Part shown: in pieces, positions 46,931 to 56,067 of the stretch
Position numbering within the stretch: the stretch's first letter is position 1
Layout of the letters: each line of letters begins with the position of its first letter
Source: Bacteroides sp. 43_108
Lineage (GTDB): Bacteria; Bacteroidota; Bacteroidia; Bacteroidales; Bacteroidaceae
Direction: 5' to 3'
NCBI GenBank assembly: GCA_001915545.1
Contig: MNQS01000021.1
Span: 62,001 to 126,000 of the forward strand
DNA length: 64,000 nt
Position numbers and translations under genes: made by a program
Notes under the pieces: model-generated
Told to the model about the DNA's origin: nothing
Databases searched by the model: none
The model's input: only the letters and a program-made list of their open reading frames with translations

Positions 46931-49807
46931 TTATTCTATAATACGATATTTAGCAAGATACTTTTTAGCTGCTGTCGGTGTACTCCAATCACTGTCATAG
47001 CGACCGCCTTCAAGTTCCTTATAATTCAATACGCCATCAATACCATGAACTACTGCAAAAGAAGAAGCAGAAATAGTCCTTGCAGAAGTTCCGCTAGCAT
47101 TCAGCACGTAATCTCTAGTCATAAGATTATTATTAGAAGTGATGGTACGAGTCTGATTTACAGCATCTCTAACCTGCAATGTTCCATTACCTGTTGAAGA
47201 AACATACAACTTCATATAAGTACCTGTAGCAGAGTTGAGTGTAGCAGTTTCATAACCATCAGCATCCTCTTTTAGGGCTGGAATATCAGCATATACTGTC
47301 TCATCATGGAAATGATATTTAAGGAAATTAATAAGTGCAGAAACCATCGCAAGTCCCTGTTCTTTCCATTCTTCTTCGTCAACAGTTTCATCAGCCTTCA
47401 TCTTCTCGATAAATTCACGAATTCTTTCCCATGTAGGCAAACCTTTGTCTATAGCTTCTTGTATAGCATCGTTTGTCGGAACATATACAGTATATCTATA
47501 ATTGTTGAAGAATCGTACATTCGTTGCGCTAGAAACAAGAGAACCGTTAGTTTTGTCATAACAAGGGAGACCATTGTCATTAACAAAAATCTCATATCTT
47601 CTCTGTTCTGTACTTTTAGTTAAGCCAAGTTCTTCAAGTACCTCAATATCAGTCTGACAAAGATCATAGAAGTTCTTGAATTCAGGATTATTATATAATG
47701 TACTGAAAACAGATTCTATTGCAGGCTGCATAGGCTTATCTATCTCATAAGCCATACCATTACCATTACCGTTTGTTTCTTCTGTCTTATCATCAAAACG
47801 GATAACCTTTGCCATTTCCTCTCCTGCAGACAACCATGCACCTCTAACCATACAACCATTTTCACGTTTTGTTGCATCCTTCACATATATAGGGGCACCA
47901 TTTTTTGCAATAAAATAATTCTTATCACATTCTATACCTGTAGAAGTTTCGTCAATACCTTGCGTTTTTGTATTATCAGAATGCACTATGGTATGTGTCT
48001 GAAGCATATCAGCCAAACGGTCTTCATATTCACCGGTGGAAACAGTAGTAGTTGCCTGAGGTTCGCCAATTACACCTGTACCTGTAGCAAAGTCATAATC
48101 GTAATCATAAGCAGTACACTTGACCTTGCTTGTCGCCTTGTCCCATGTATAATACAGAACACGCTGATTACCAATACCCCATGCAAAAGAAACAGGGTCA
48201 ACATAATAGAAGTCATCTTTCGGAACAAAGAAACTGAGACGAGAACTCATTGCAAGCAGATATGCATAGAAGTCAACCTTTATACTATTCAATTGTACCT
48301 GATTCAAAGCCCAATTGAAAATATGCATATCCTCCGCAACAAGAGCCGGAGCTGAAACAGCCGCATACTTTGCAGGAGTGAGGACCTCATCCATAACATA
48401 GATTGCACCATTGTTTGCCAAAAGCACTGTATCTATATACTGATAATGTGTCTCATCGAGCATAGGGTCCTGAGCATCGTCCTTGATAGTTTCGAATTTG
48501 CTAGGCACAGAATTACAGAAACTATCTTTCATAAGGTTGTTGATCAAAGCCTGTATTACGTCAAGAGGGATCTGGTCAATACACCTATATATATTTTCAT
48601 AATCCGTTTCTCCTCTTACAGAACCAATCAAATCTGGTGCGTAAGCCTCAAGAAGGAAACGTCCACCACCGTTTTCGGCAAAGAAGTATTCATAAAGCTT
48701 GTTGTCCGATGGAGCAAATACAGCAGCCATATCCTGCTCTTTTGGAGTTTTTCCTTCGCTGGCCATATAAGTGTTCCATCCTGGATCATAGTTGAGTGCG
48801 TAAGAAACAGCATTTCCACTAGGATTACCTATAGGGTCAGTACCAGCATCACTACTCAAAGCACCTCCGCCTTGAGAAACTTTAGAAAAGTATCTTTTCT
48901 GGAAAACAGAGTCGACAGTATTTCCGTAAAGAAGCTGATATGCTTTTGTAAGTGATTCATTATAGAAAGGTGCACTGAAACGGTCAACCATGTGACTGAA
49001 AATATTTGTGTGTCCGTTTGTGCGAAGCATTTCTGCAATATTAGGAGGAGTAATCAATACCTGGTCAAGTCTGTTGATATAACCATTCTGGCATGTGATA
49101 TCCTGTTCAACAACTTTGCTTCCATATATAAATGCATCATTCTTATCTCTTGTCTTTCCAACAACATATTCAAAGTCCATGTCAGTAATGTTGTTGTTGC
49201 TCATCTGAGCCGGCAAGAAGTGAGTCATCATTGGTACAGTGTTGTCCATTGCAATCCAGATACCACCCTTATTTGGATCGCGGAATCTTGCCCAATAATC
49301 CTTATCTTCTTCATTATAGGTTATCGGCAACTGCTCTGCGCTGAGATGAGTTATAGAGTCTGTAACAGCAACAGCAGTCTCACGTCTCAAGCACTGTCCT
49401 TTGACAGGTCCTTCAACGCTAGACATCATTTCAAGCAGATAAGCATTGTTAATCATTACCGAATTCAGCAGAAGCTTTTTCTGTGAAAGTGAAAGCTCGT
49501 TGTAGCTATGAACCCCCCACTGATTGTTCTTGTAAAACTCATCAAATGCAGAATCATTTGCAACAAACAATGTCTTACTACCGGTTTTAGCCAAAACCTC
49601 TGCATAGTCAAGGTCATCGATAAGTCTAACGAAATTTGTGTAGTCTCTTTCATCTTTGAGATAGTCGTAAATGCTCGAACCCAACCACGATGGGGTCGTA
49701 GTCGGCAAATCATAATCATCCGAGCATGAATACGTCAATCCGCAAACAGAGACAACGCATACAGCTCCAAGCCAATAGCGTCCAAGTTTACAAAAGCGTT
49801 TTTTCAT
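46931..49807 (-). CDS. Four-domain FAS1 (fasciclin) surface lipoprotein
   Basis: 958 residues, first gene of the seven-gene operon. Lipoprotein signal ending TYSC (Cys28). Four FAS1-like units can be read from H1/H2 motif pairs: KTLFVANDSAF with NGYINRLDQVL (about 40-265); AAVFAPSDNKL with NGAIYVMDEVL (about 268-495); SRLSFFVPKDDF with NGAPIYVKDA (about 500-690); YTVYVPTNDAI with FAVVHGIDGVL (about 700-950). Such tandem units resemble eukaryotic fasciclin/periostin architecture. Function is inferred to be surface adhesion or glycan presentation to the SusCD encoded 10 bp downstream. Confidence 0.82.
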   Translation of the reverse strand: MKKRFCKLGRYWLGAVCVVSVCGLTYSCSDDYDLPTTTPSWLGSSIYDYLKDERDYTNFVRLIDDLDYAEVLAKTGSKTLFVANDSAFDEFYKNNQWGVHSYNELSLSQKKLLLNSVMINNAYLLEMMSSVEGPVKGQCLRRETAVAVTDSITHLSAEQLPITYNEEDKDYWARFRDPNKGGIWIAMDNTVPMMTHFLPAQMSNNNITDMDFEYVVGKTRDKNDAFIYGSKVVEQDITCQNGYINRLDQVLITPPNIAEMLRTNGHTNIFSHMVDRFSAPFYNESLTKAYQLLYGNTVDSVFQKRYFSKVSQGGGALSSDAGTDPIGNPSGNAVSYALNYDPGWNTYMASEGKTPKEQDMAAVFAPSDNKLYEYFFAENGGGRFLLEAYAPDLIGSVRGETDYENIYRCIDQIPLDVIQALINNLMKDSFCNSVPSKFETIKDDAQDPMLDETHYQYIDTVLLANNGAIYVMDEVLTPAKYAAVSAPALVAEDMHIFNWALNQVQLNSIKVDFYAYLLAMSSRLSFFVPKDDFYYVDPVSFAWGIGNQRVLYYTWDKATSKVKCTAYDYDYDFATGTGVIGEPQATTTVSTGEYEDRLADMLQTHTIVHSDNTKTQGIDETSTGIECDKNYFIAKNGAPIYVKDATKRENGCMVRGAWLSAGEEMAKVIRFDDKTEETNGNGNGMAYEIDKPMQPAIESVFSTLYNNPEFKNFYDLCQTDIEVLEELGLTKSTEQRRYEIFVNDNGLPCYDKTNGSLVSSATNVRFFNNYRYTVYVPTNDAIQEAIDKGLPTWERIREFIEKMKADETVDEEEWKEQGLAMVSALINFLKYHFHDETVYADIPALKEDADGYETATLNSATGTYMKLYVSSTGNGTLQVRDAVNQTRTITSNNNLMTRDYVLNASGTSARTISASSFAVVHGIDGVLNYKELEGGRYDSDWSTPTAAKKYLAKYRIIE

Positions 49808-49944
49808 AACTTAAATTAGTGTGTATAATATTAAAAAAATTTCATTCCGGTGTGCATTCATAATTCGGTTAGTCAAACAAATCCTGCACTGTTTTTCTGT
49901 ATCTTTTACAAGATATTAGAAGTCTAGTATTATCATATATCTGA

Positions 49945-49952
49945 CAAATTTA
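49945..49952 (-). promoter_or_regulatory. -7 element of the SusCD/FAS1 operon promoter
   Basis: TAAATTTG on the minus strand, the only exact TAnnTTTG in the 477-bp upstream gap, about 138 bp before the first start codon. No ideal -33 was found. The rest of 49808-50284 holds no recognisable gene and is very A/T-rich. Confidence 0.45.
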
Positions 49953-50217
49953 AATCATATTTAGTTTTAAACACTATCTGGCAAGCTTTTAAATCACAGG
50001 TTTAACGATTTTTAACAATGGTTGTAAATTCGCTTTTTTATGCTTTTTTTGTGCACGCACACATTTTCCGTACAAAGGTTTCATTTTTAACATTCACAAT
50101 TATTAATGTCAATATTGAAAAAAATTCCCACGTCAAAACAAATAAAACATTAAACATTATAGACAAAAGAAAAGAAGGACACCTATTTATAAAATACCAA
50201 ATATTTTAAATAATAGA

Positions 50218-50252
50218 CTGCATATTACACTACATTTACATGCAATACGCAG
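50218..50252 (-). terminator. Weak hairpin after the glycan-active enzyme gene
   Basis: On the minus strand CTGCGTATT pairs with AATATGCAG (9 bp, one G-U), 33 bp after the stop codon, followed by an A/T-rich stretch without a clean T run. Confidence 0.35.
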
Positions 50253-50284
50253 CCTGAATTACACAGCCGATAAAAACATTCAGT

Positions 50285-53200
50285 TCAATCAACCAAAACC
50301 TTTCTGCCACCAACGATATAAGTTCCAGCAGAAACAGGAATATCAATTCGTCCAACGCCACATTCCACTGTCGACACCAGTATTCCAGAAACATTGAATA
50401 CCATAACACGGCATGGCTTATCACTGATGATACTTACGCATCCTTTGGAAGAAGAAATTTCAAGGCCGGAACTTGAAACCTCATCAATACCAGTATAGTG
50501 TTGCTTCAAAAAGACTGGCACTGCCATTGTTACCGGTTCAGACGTAGTCGTTTCCCCCTTAACCGTCGTAATCTTAAGTCTAAGGGTAATATCATCTTCC
50601 AAGAATGCGTCGACAGGGCAACTGTCACAGCTTACAGTATAGGTTCGTTCTCCCGTATTATCAAAACCGCTTCGTCCTTCAGTCTTATAAAACTCCTTAT
50701 AGATTCCATCAGAAGCCAAATATTCAATAATCTCCGTTTCCGTGATATCACCATTCTTATTTGTTATTTTCGGCAGGAACTGCAAACGTGCGGCATTAAA
50801 CCCAAAACTCAGCTTATTGTCCGTCTTCAAACCAGGCAACCAGCCATTTGGAATATATTGCATACTTTCCTTATAAGCATGGCTCGGACGTGCATCTCTA
50901 TAAACCTCACCTGCAGGAGTAACCCACCAATTTTTTTTATTGGAATCCCAATGAAGGACATATCGCGGCATACCGCCATCCCAATTGTAAATAGAATAAC
51001 GTTCAATGAAGTCACAATTGTCAAGAACTTCAAGTATATTCTTTATATCATTACGTTGCTTCGCAAGCTGGTCATTATAGTTTGATGGCCAAGACTCTGT
51101 AGTCCAGCTTGCACCATTATTCCATTCTGTAAGCCAAATAGGCCTTTTCGTATTATTATAAATTGACTGAAGCTGGTTTTTCCAGCTGTCGGCATTAGGC
51201 GCCTCGTTTGTACCCCAATATGCATGGAATGCCACAAAGTCGCACCTATAAGCCATATCATTGCAGTGTCCGATGAAATCCTTCAGCCATCCTGCATCTG
51301 TTGGTGCGGGACTACCTATTCTCATTCCACTTTCAAAGAAGTCAGGTACCAAAGTACAAGCCGTCCAAGCATCCGTCGTACCACCGCATGAGCACTTATC
51401 ACTAGTATGCTGTTCCGAATGGTCCGGCTCATTTATGCCTAAAACATGCGTAGAAGTGGTCTTGCTGTTTATTTCATTCCACGAAGGCCAGTACTTATGC
51501 TGTTTTATAGGCACATATTCCATATCTGTCTGTGTAGAGCGGTCAGCACTCCAGGTATAGAACCATGTTGTACCCAAAAGCTTACCTTCCGTATTGATAT
51601 TGCTAGTACCTTCAGTTGAGCACCACCCTTTCTTTGACACATAATTCCAACGGCGCACATTTATATACGACACGCGTCTATCCAGAAGCTGAGGAAGTTC
51701 TGGTATACACTTATCTTCATGGTCAGCAACATACACTCTGCTGTACCCGCTTCCGTCTGCATTCGTAGCAAGACAAACCATATATCCACGTTTCAATATG
51801 AAGCTTTGCATTTCATTAGCCGCCTGTCCAACATTCGCTTTTCCGTTGCCGAAAACATATTCATCACCGGAATACATCTGTCCGCTATACGCATAGAACG
51901 GCTTATAAGATGATTTATGAGGAATCACAGCCGCACCCTGAAGATAAATAGCCACCCTACAGTTGCTTCCATTTGCGGCAGGTTGTCCATCAACATTTAT
52001 ATTCGACAAATATTTGCTTACGACATCCGATGGACGCACATTATCGAATATGATCCACGCATCTTCACTATTGATACTTATCTTGCTGTCTTTCATTGGA
52101 GTGTCGGCACTAACATGCAAATCAACAGGCTCATCAAGAGACAAAGACTGTCCTACCAACATCAGAGAATTGCGTTCAGCCTTACCATATTCATTTACAT
52201 AATCTTCATCCGGCGACAAAGCTGACACCGAACTGACGATTTCAGGGTTATAAGCCTTAAGAGCGCTCAATCCCAATATGGTCCATTCCGCAGACGTACC
52301 AACAGAAGTCACAACACCAACTTCCTTTTGAGGGGCGGTTCCGACAAGCAGTCCATCAAAATAGAGAGCCGCCTGCTCACCATCAAAAGCAAACTGGTAA
52401 TCATGCATTCCTGAAGCATTGGAAATATCAAAGGTGGTTCCATTGACAGAAACCTTACCGTGGGATATACCTATCTGTGCTCCTGTCTTATAAGAATTAC
52501 GGATTACCAACTGTGCTTCCATCAAAGGATCAGAGCTAAGTTCTGTACCATTCATTGCAACAGTAAACGCACGCTCTGTTTGGAAACTGCTTCCTGACAC
52601 CCAAATGCTGTATTTGCCCTGCATAACATTATCAATCGCAGCCAAAAGAGCCTTACGCGCTTCTTCCATCACACCAATAGTTTCAACAGAAGCATCAATC
52701 TGTGCAGAACGGGCATTATAAAGAGCAACCGCCAACTCCTCTTTCTCTTCGTCACTGCCAAATGCAGGGTTTCCAAACACACCATCACCTTTTATTATAG
52801 CTTCAGCCAATTCATCCCTGTAAACCTGAAGACGCGTAGAATCTACAGGGAAACCTGCTTCCAAAATAAGCCAGCGCGACATTTCACCAGCGGTCTTGTC
52901 ATAATAAACATTTACAAAATCCTGGGCATCAGCACCGGCATCAACTCCAAGACGGCATTTTCCATTGCCATTCACGGTCTCACCTCTTTTAGACATAATG
53001 AAACCATCCGTTCCACCGTTGAGTGACCATTCATACGAGTTGTACGAAGTATTGAGCGAACCAGCAAACCACACGCTCCATGTGTTTCCTTCTGCATTGC
53101 TTGCCTGCAGGTAACGCCCGGTGCTTTTCTGCTTAAGCCAATAATAGCCTTCATCAAGAGACGATTTCTCTGCTACAAAAACATAAGAATCAGGGTCTGC

Positions 53201-54466
53201 ATTCTTGCCAAACGCTGACAAAGCCGGAGCATTGCCGGCCTCATTATCTCCAAGAAGCTTATTATAATAGGTATTATACAAATAATACTCTCCACCAGCA
53301 TATATAGCATTAGTAATCGACTTCTCACTGCCGAAAGCCATATCCTCATAACTTACATTACCGATTACAGCATCGCCGTCGGCATGTACATTAAGAGTAT
53401 TATAAGGTCCGGCACATTCCACCAAGTACATTCTGTCAAGATGAACTATTCCACGCGTATCAGCACCAATAACTCCAAAGACATTACATCCGTCGGCATC
53501 TGCAGGAACCGTAAAAGCAAAAGCATAATCACCAGCTTCATTAACATTTGCCGGAGCTTTCCACTCCTCATACATTGCATTCCACGTTCCAGCAGCAGTA
53601 CCAACACCTACTGCATAAGTGAAACCGGCAGCATTAGAGTGAGACATTGCCTTAAATCCTGCAACATAACGGCGACCAGCCCTCAATCCAGATTCCAAAG
53701 TCTGAAAAACAGAACTGCCCTTAGTATATCCACCACCGCCATCTTGCCTGAACATCAAAGCTGAGTGCCCTTCCCTACCTACAGCCAGAGACTCATTATC
53801 CTTATAGCACCTTACGCTGACATTCCATCCATTTTCCTTATCACCACCATTGTATATATCCCAATACTTTGGCCAAAACATATAATCGTCAGAACCCGTA
53901 ACATCGTTGCTGTATACAATATCCTCATCCTCAAATCCGGGATTGCGCAACAAATTTCTGGAATCATATATACCTGAATTTTCTTCTTGCGAATCCACCT
54001 CATCATAGATTTCAGGAACTTCTACATCACCGACCTTGAAAGCTTCAATTGAGACCTCGAGGTGTCCATCAACATATATATATAATGTACGCGCGAGATA
54101 ATCCAAAGACACCCTGTAATGATGCTCCTGTCCATCCGCAAAATCAGTATGCGACAAATCAGTAACTTTCTCACCATCAACAAATTTAATTCCTTCTGAA
54201 GAGATTGTCAAATTAGCTCCAAAAGCATGAGAATTGGAAGCCAGCACTGTCACTTTCCCATCACCGCTCTGTTCCAGTTTTGCAGAAAGATCTATACTGA
54301 AATCTGCATCAGGATAAAAAACTGATGGAGAGTTCTCGATGTTGCCACCGTTTGAAATATTGGTCTCAAGTACATCCTTATACGGAAGCTTTTTCTGAGC
54401 TACGGCACTACCTGCACCAATACAATACGCCCCTAGTACTGTAAAAAATAAAATCGTTCTATTCAT
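50285..54466 (-). CDS. Large secreted multi-domain glycoside hydrolase (GH128-like)
   Basis: 1393 residues. Signal peptide 1-23. In order: LamG/concanavalin-like domain (about 25-150), a CBM-like sandwich starting NLLRNPGFED (about 168-355), a beta-trefoil-like segment with GYYWLKQKSTGRYLQASN (about 385-545), a helical linker (about 550-615), a second LamG-like domain (about 620-750), and a barrel at about 930-1240. The barrel has GINEPD (Glu1013) and WLTEWNNG (Glu1114), a proton donor/nucleophile pair as in GH128 beta-1,3-glucanases and related Asl1-type hydrolases. The C-terminal 60 residues (VMVFNVSGILVST, PVSAGTYIVGGRKVLV) resemble a type A T9SS sorting domain. The substrate is inferred only from the family. 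Confidence 0.78.
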   Translation of the reverse strand: MNRTILFFTVLGAYCIGAGSAVAQKKLPYKDVLETNISNGGNIENSPSVFYPDADFSIDLSAKLEQSGDGKVTVLASNSHAFGANLTISSEGIKFVDGEKVTDLSHTDFADGQEHHYRVSLDYLARTLYIYVDGHLEVSIEAFKVGDVEVPEIYDEVDSQEENSGIYDSRNLLRNPGFEDEDIVYSNDVTGSDDYMFWPKYWDIYNGGDKENGWNVSVRCYKDNESLAVGREGHSALMFRQDGGGGYTKGSSVFQTLESGLRAGRRYVAGFKAMSHSNAAGFTYAVGVGTAAGTWNAMYEEWKAPANVNEAGDYAFAFTVPADADGCNVFGVIGADTRGIVHLDRMYLVECAGPYNTLNVHADGDAVIGNVSYEDMAFGSEKSITNAIYAGGEYYLYNTYYNKLLGDNEAGNAPALSAFGKNADPDSYVFVAEKSSLDEGYYWLKQKSTGRYLQASNAEGNTWSVWFAGSLNTSYNSYEWSLNGGTDGFIMSKRGETVNGNGKCRLGVDAGADAQDFVNVYYDKTAGEMSRWLILEAGFPVDSTRLQVYRDELAEAIIKGDGVFGNPAFGSDEEKEELAVALYNARSAQIDASVETIGVMEEARKALLAAIDNVMQGKYSIWVSGSSFQTERAFTVAMNGTELSSDPLMEAQLVIRNSYKTGAQIGISHGKVSVNGTTFDISNASGMHDYQFAFDGEQAALYFDGLLVGTAPQKEVGVVTSVGTSAEWTILGLSALKAYNPEIVSSVSALSPDEDYVNEYGKAERNSLMLVGQSLSLDEPVDLHVSADTPMKDSKISINSEDAWIIFDNVRPSDVVSKYLSNINVDGQPAANGSNCRVAIYLQGAAVIPHKSSYKPFYAYSGQMYSGDEYVFGNGKANVGQAANEMQSFILKRGYMVCLATNADGSGYSRVYVADHEDKCIPELPQLLDRRVSYINVRRWNYVSKKGWCSTEGTSNINTEGKLLGTTWFYTWSADRSTQTDMEYVPIKQHKYWPSWNEINSKTTSTHVLGINEPDHSEQHTSDKCSCGGTTDAWTACTLVPDFFESGMRIGSPAPTDAGWLKDFIGHCNDMAYRCDFVAFHAYWGTNEAPNADSWKNQLQSIYNNTKRPIWLTEWNNGASWTTESWPSNYNDQLAKQRNDIKNILEVLDNCDFIERYSIYNWDGGMPRYVLHWDSNKKNWWVTPAGEVYRDARPSHAYKESMQYIPNGWLPGLKTDNKLSFGFNAARLQFLPKITNKNGDITETEIIEYLASDGIYKEFYKTEGRSGFDNTGERTYTVSCDSCPVDAFLEDDITLRLKITTVKGETTTSEPVTMAVPVFLKQHYTGIDEVSSSGLEISSSKGCVSIISDKPCRVMVFNVSGILVSTVECGVGRIDIPVSAGTYIVGGRKVLVD

Positions 54467-54502
54467 ATTTCGCTTGGTTGTAGATTTAAGATCATTACAT
54501 CA

Positions 54503-54510
54503 CAAAAATA
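54503..54510 (-). promoter_or_regulatory. -7 element of the glycoside hydrolase gene
   Basis: TATTTTTG on the minus strand, an exact TAnnTTTG match, 36 bp before the ATG. Predicted start near 54496. It shows the hydrolase is transcribed separately from the SusCD/FAS1 operon. Confidence 0.5.
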
Positions 54511-54633
54511 CAAAAAATATCACACTTCAATCTGCACGGAGGTCAATAACGGCAAAAAGACCTAAGAATTAACCTTTTATGAAAAGCAATTACAAATATC
54601 CGCAAAAGCCATTGTTAACCAAACCTAAGTCTA

Positions 54634-54699
54634 CGAGCGCCCGGAAGCGAAGCCTCGAGGGCTCGAAACTAAAATTATGAGCCCTCAAAAAAACAAAGA
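54634..54699. repeat. Three tandem 22-bp degenerate repeats with 10-bp dyads
   Basis: Units start at 54634, 54656 and 54678, opening with CGAGCGCCCG, CGAGGGCTCG and TGAGCCCTCA. Unit 2 matches about 16 of 22 positions of the unit at 14517, and unit 1 matches 11 of its first 13, so this is the same family as 14495-14582. It lies in the divergent gap between the glycoside hydrolase gene and lpxD. Confidence 0.75.
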
Positions 54700-54853
54700 A
54701 AAAGAATCCACATCGAAAGCTAACCCACAAATGCATCTAGAGACAAGATACGCAAGCGCCGATATGTTAAAATATTATTATTTATCATAAAACTTGCACG
54801 AGCATTTTTCATAAATTTTTCATGTTTATAGTGCTATGTCTGTTTTTCTTTAT

Positions 54854-54861
54854 TATCTTTG
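54854..54861 (+). promoter_or_regulatory. -7 element of the lpxD operon promoter
   Basis: TATCTTTG, an exact TAnnTTTG match, ends 27 bp before the lpxD ATG. Predicted start near 54867. No clear -33 TTTG at the ideal distance. Confidence 0.55.
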
Positions 54862-54888
54862 CAAAGATTAAATTAAAGTCCGATACAG

Positions 54889-55929
54889 ATGGTTTTTACT
54901 GCACAGCAAATAGCTGCATATATAGACGGCGAAATAATAGGCAATCCTGAAGCCTCCGTAAACACATTTGCGAAGATCGAAGAGGGCAAGCCAGGAGCCA
55001 TTTCATTTCTGGCCAATCCTAAATATGAGCATTACCTTTACAGCACGGAGTCGACTATTGTTTTGGTAAACAAGGACTTCGAGCCGTCACAACCTGTACG
55101 CGCAACACTCATCAAAACAGAAAACGCGTATGAATCGGTTGCACGACTGCTGACATTATACGAGTCAATGCAAAGCCGTAAAACAGGCGTCAGCGAAAAG
55201 GCCTACATAGCGCCTTCGGCAAAAATCGGTGAAGATTGCTATATTGCACCGTTCGCATACATAGGCGACAATGTCACCGTAGGCAACGGAACGTCAATAT
55301 ATCCCAATGCTGTCGTTTGCGACAATGCCACTATAGGTGAAAATTGCATTATATATCCGAATGTTACAATATATCACGACTGTCGTATTGGCAATCGCGT
55401 TATTCTTCATGCCGGTGCTGTGATAGGAGCCGACGGATTCGGATTCGCGCCGTCACACGACGGTTATGAAAAAATACCTCAAATTGGTATTGCCGTAATC
55501 GAAGATGATGTGGAAATCGGAGCAAACACTTGCGTAGACCGCTCTACGATGGGAGCAACATACGTTAGAAAAGGCGTAAAACTGGACAATCTGGTTCAGA
55601 TAGCCCACAACGTAGAAGTCGGCAAACATACTGTAATGTCAGCACAAGTGGGCGTTGCAGGAAGCGCACACATCGGAGAATGGTGCATGCTTGGAGGCCA
55701 AGTTGGAATTGCAGGACACATCAAAGTAGGCGACCACACCAACTGCGGAGCACAATCGGGAGTCCCAGGAAATGTTGCAGGCAACTGCACACTGATGGGA
55801 TATCCGGCAATAGACCATAAGAATTTTGCCCGCTCATCAGTGGTATACAAGAAACTGCCTGAAATTTATCGTCAGATAAATGAAATGCAGAAAGAAATAG
55901 AAGAATTAAGGGCGAAAATAAAACAATAG
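54889..55929 (+). CDS. lpxD: UDP-3-O-acylglucosamine N-acyltransferase
   Basis: Third acyl-transfer step of lipid A synthesis. 346 residues: an N-terminal uridine-binding domain (about 1-100), a left-handed beta helix of hexapeptide repeats (about 105-315) with catalytic His240 in QIAHNVEVG, and a C-terminal helix ([22 protein letters not shown]). First gene of lpxD - lpxC/fabZ - lpxA. Confidence 0.96.
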   Translation: MVFTAQQIAAYIDGEIIGNPEASVNTFAKIEEGKPGAISFLANPKYEHYLYSTESTIVLVNKDFEPSQPVRATLIKTENAYESVARLLTLYESMQSRKTGVSEKAYIAPSAKIGEDCYIAPFAYIGDNVTVGNGTSIYPNAVVCDNATIGENCIIYPNVTIYHDCRIGNRVILHAGAVIGADGFGFAPSHDGYEKIPQIGIAVIEDDVEIGANTCVDRSTMGATYVRKGVKLDNLVQIAHNVEVGKHTVMSAQVGVAGSAHIGEWCMLGGQVGIAGHIKVGDHTNCGAQSGVPGNVAGNCTLMGYPAIDHKNFARSSVVYKKLPEIYRQINEMQKEIEELRAKIKQ

Positions 55930-55940
55930 CCACCACATAA

Positions 55941-56013
55941 TTGTTAAGCAGATGGAAATGCAAGCTTAACAAGCTTGAACAGACAATTTGGCATCATACG
56001 AAGCCGAATTGTC
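55941..56013 (+). promoter_or_regulatory. Two tandem hairpins between lpxD and lpxC/fabZ
   Basis: TTGTTAAGC/GCTTAACAA is a perfect 9-bp stem (55941-55949 with 55964-55972). Nine bases later GACAATTTGGC/GCCGAATTGTC forms an 11-bp stem with one G-U (55982-55992 with 56003-56013). Neither is followed by a T run. They may stabilise or process the mRNA, or modulate lpxC expression. Confidence 0.4.
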
Positions 56014-56067
56014 TTTGCGGTATAGACAGTTTAAAACAAATACTACAAGAAAATAAAGAGAGAGACA

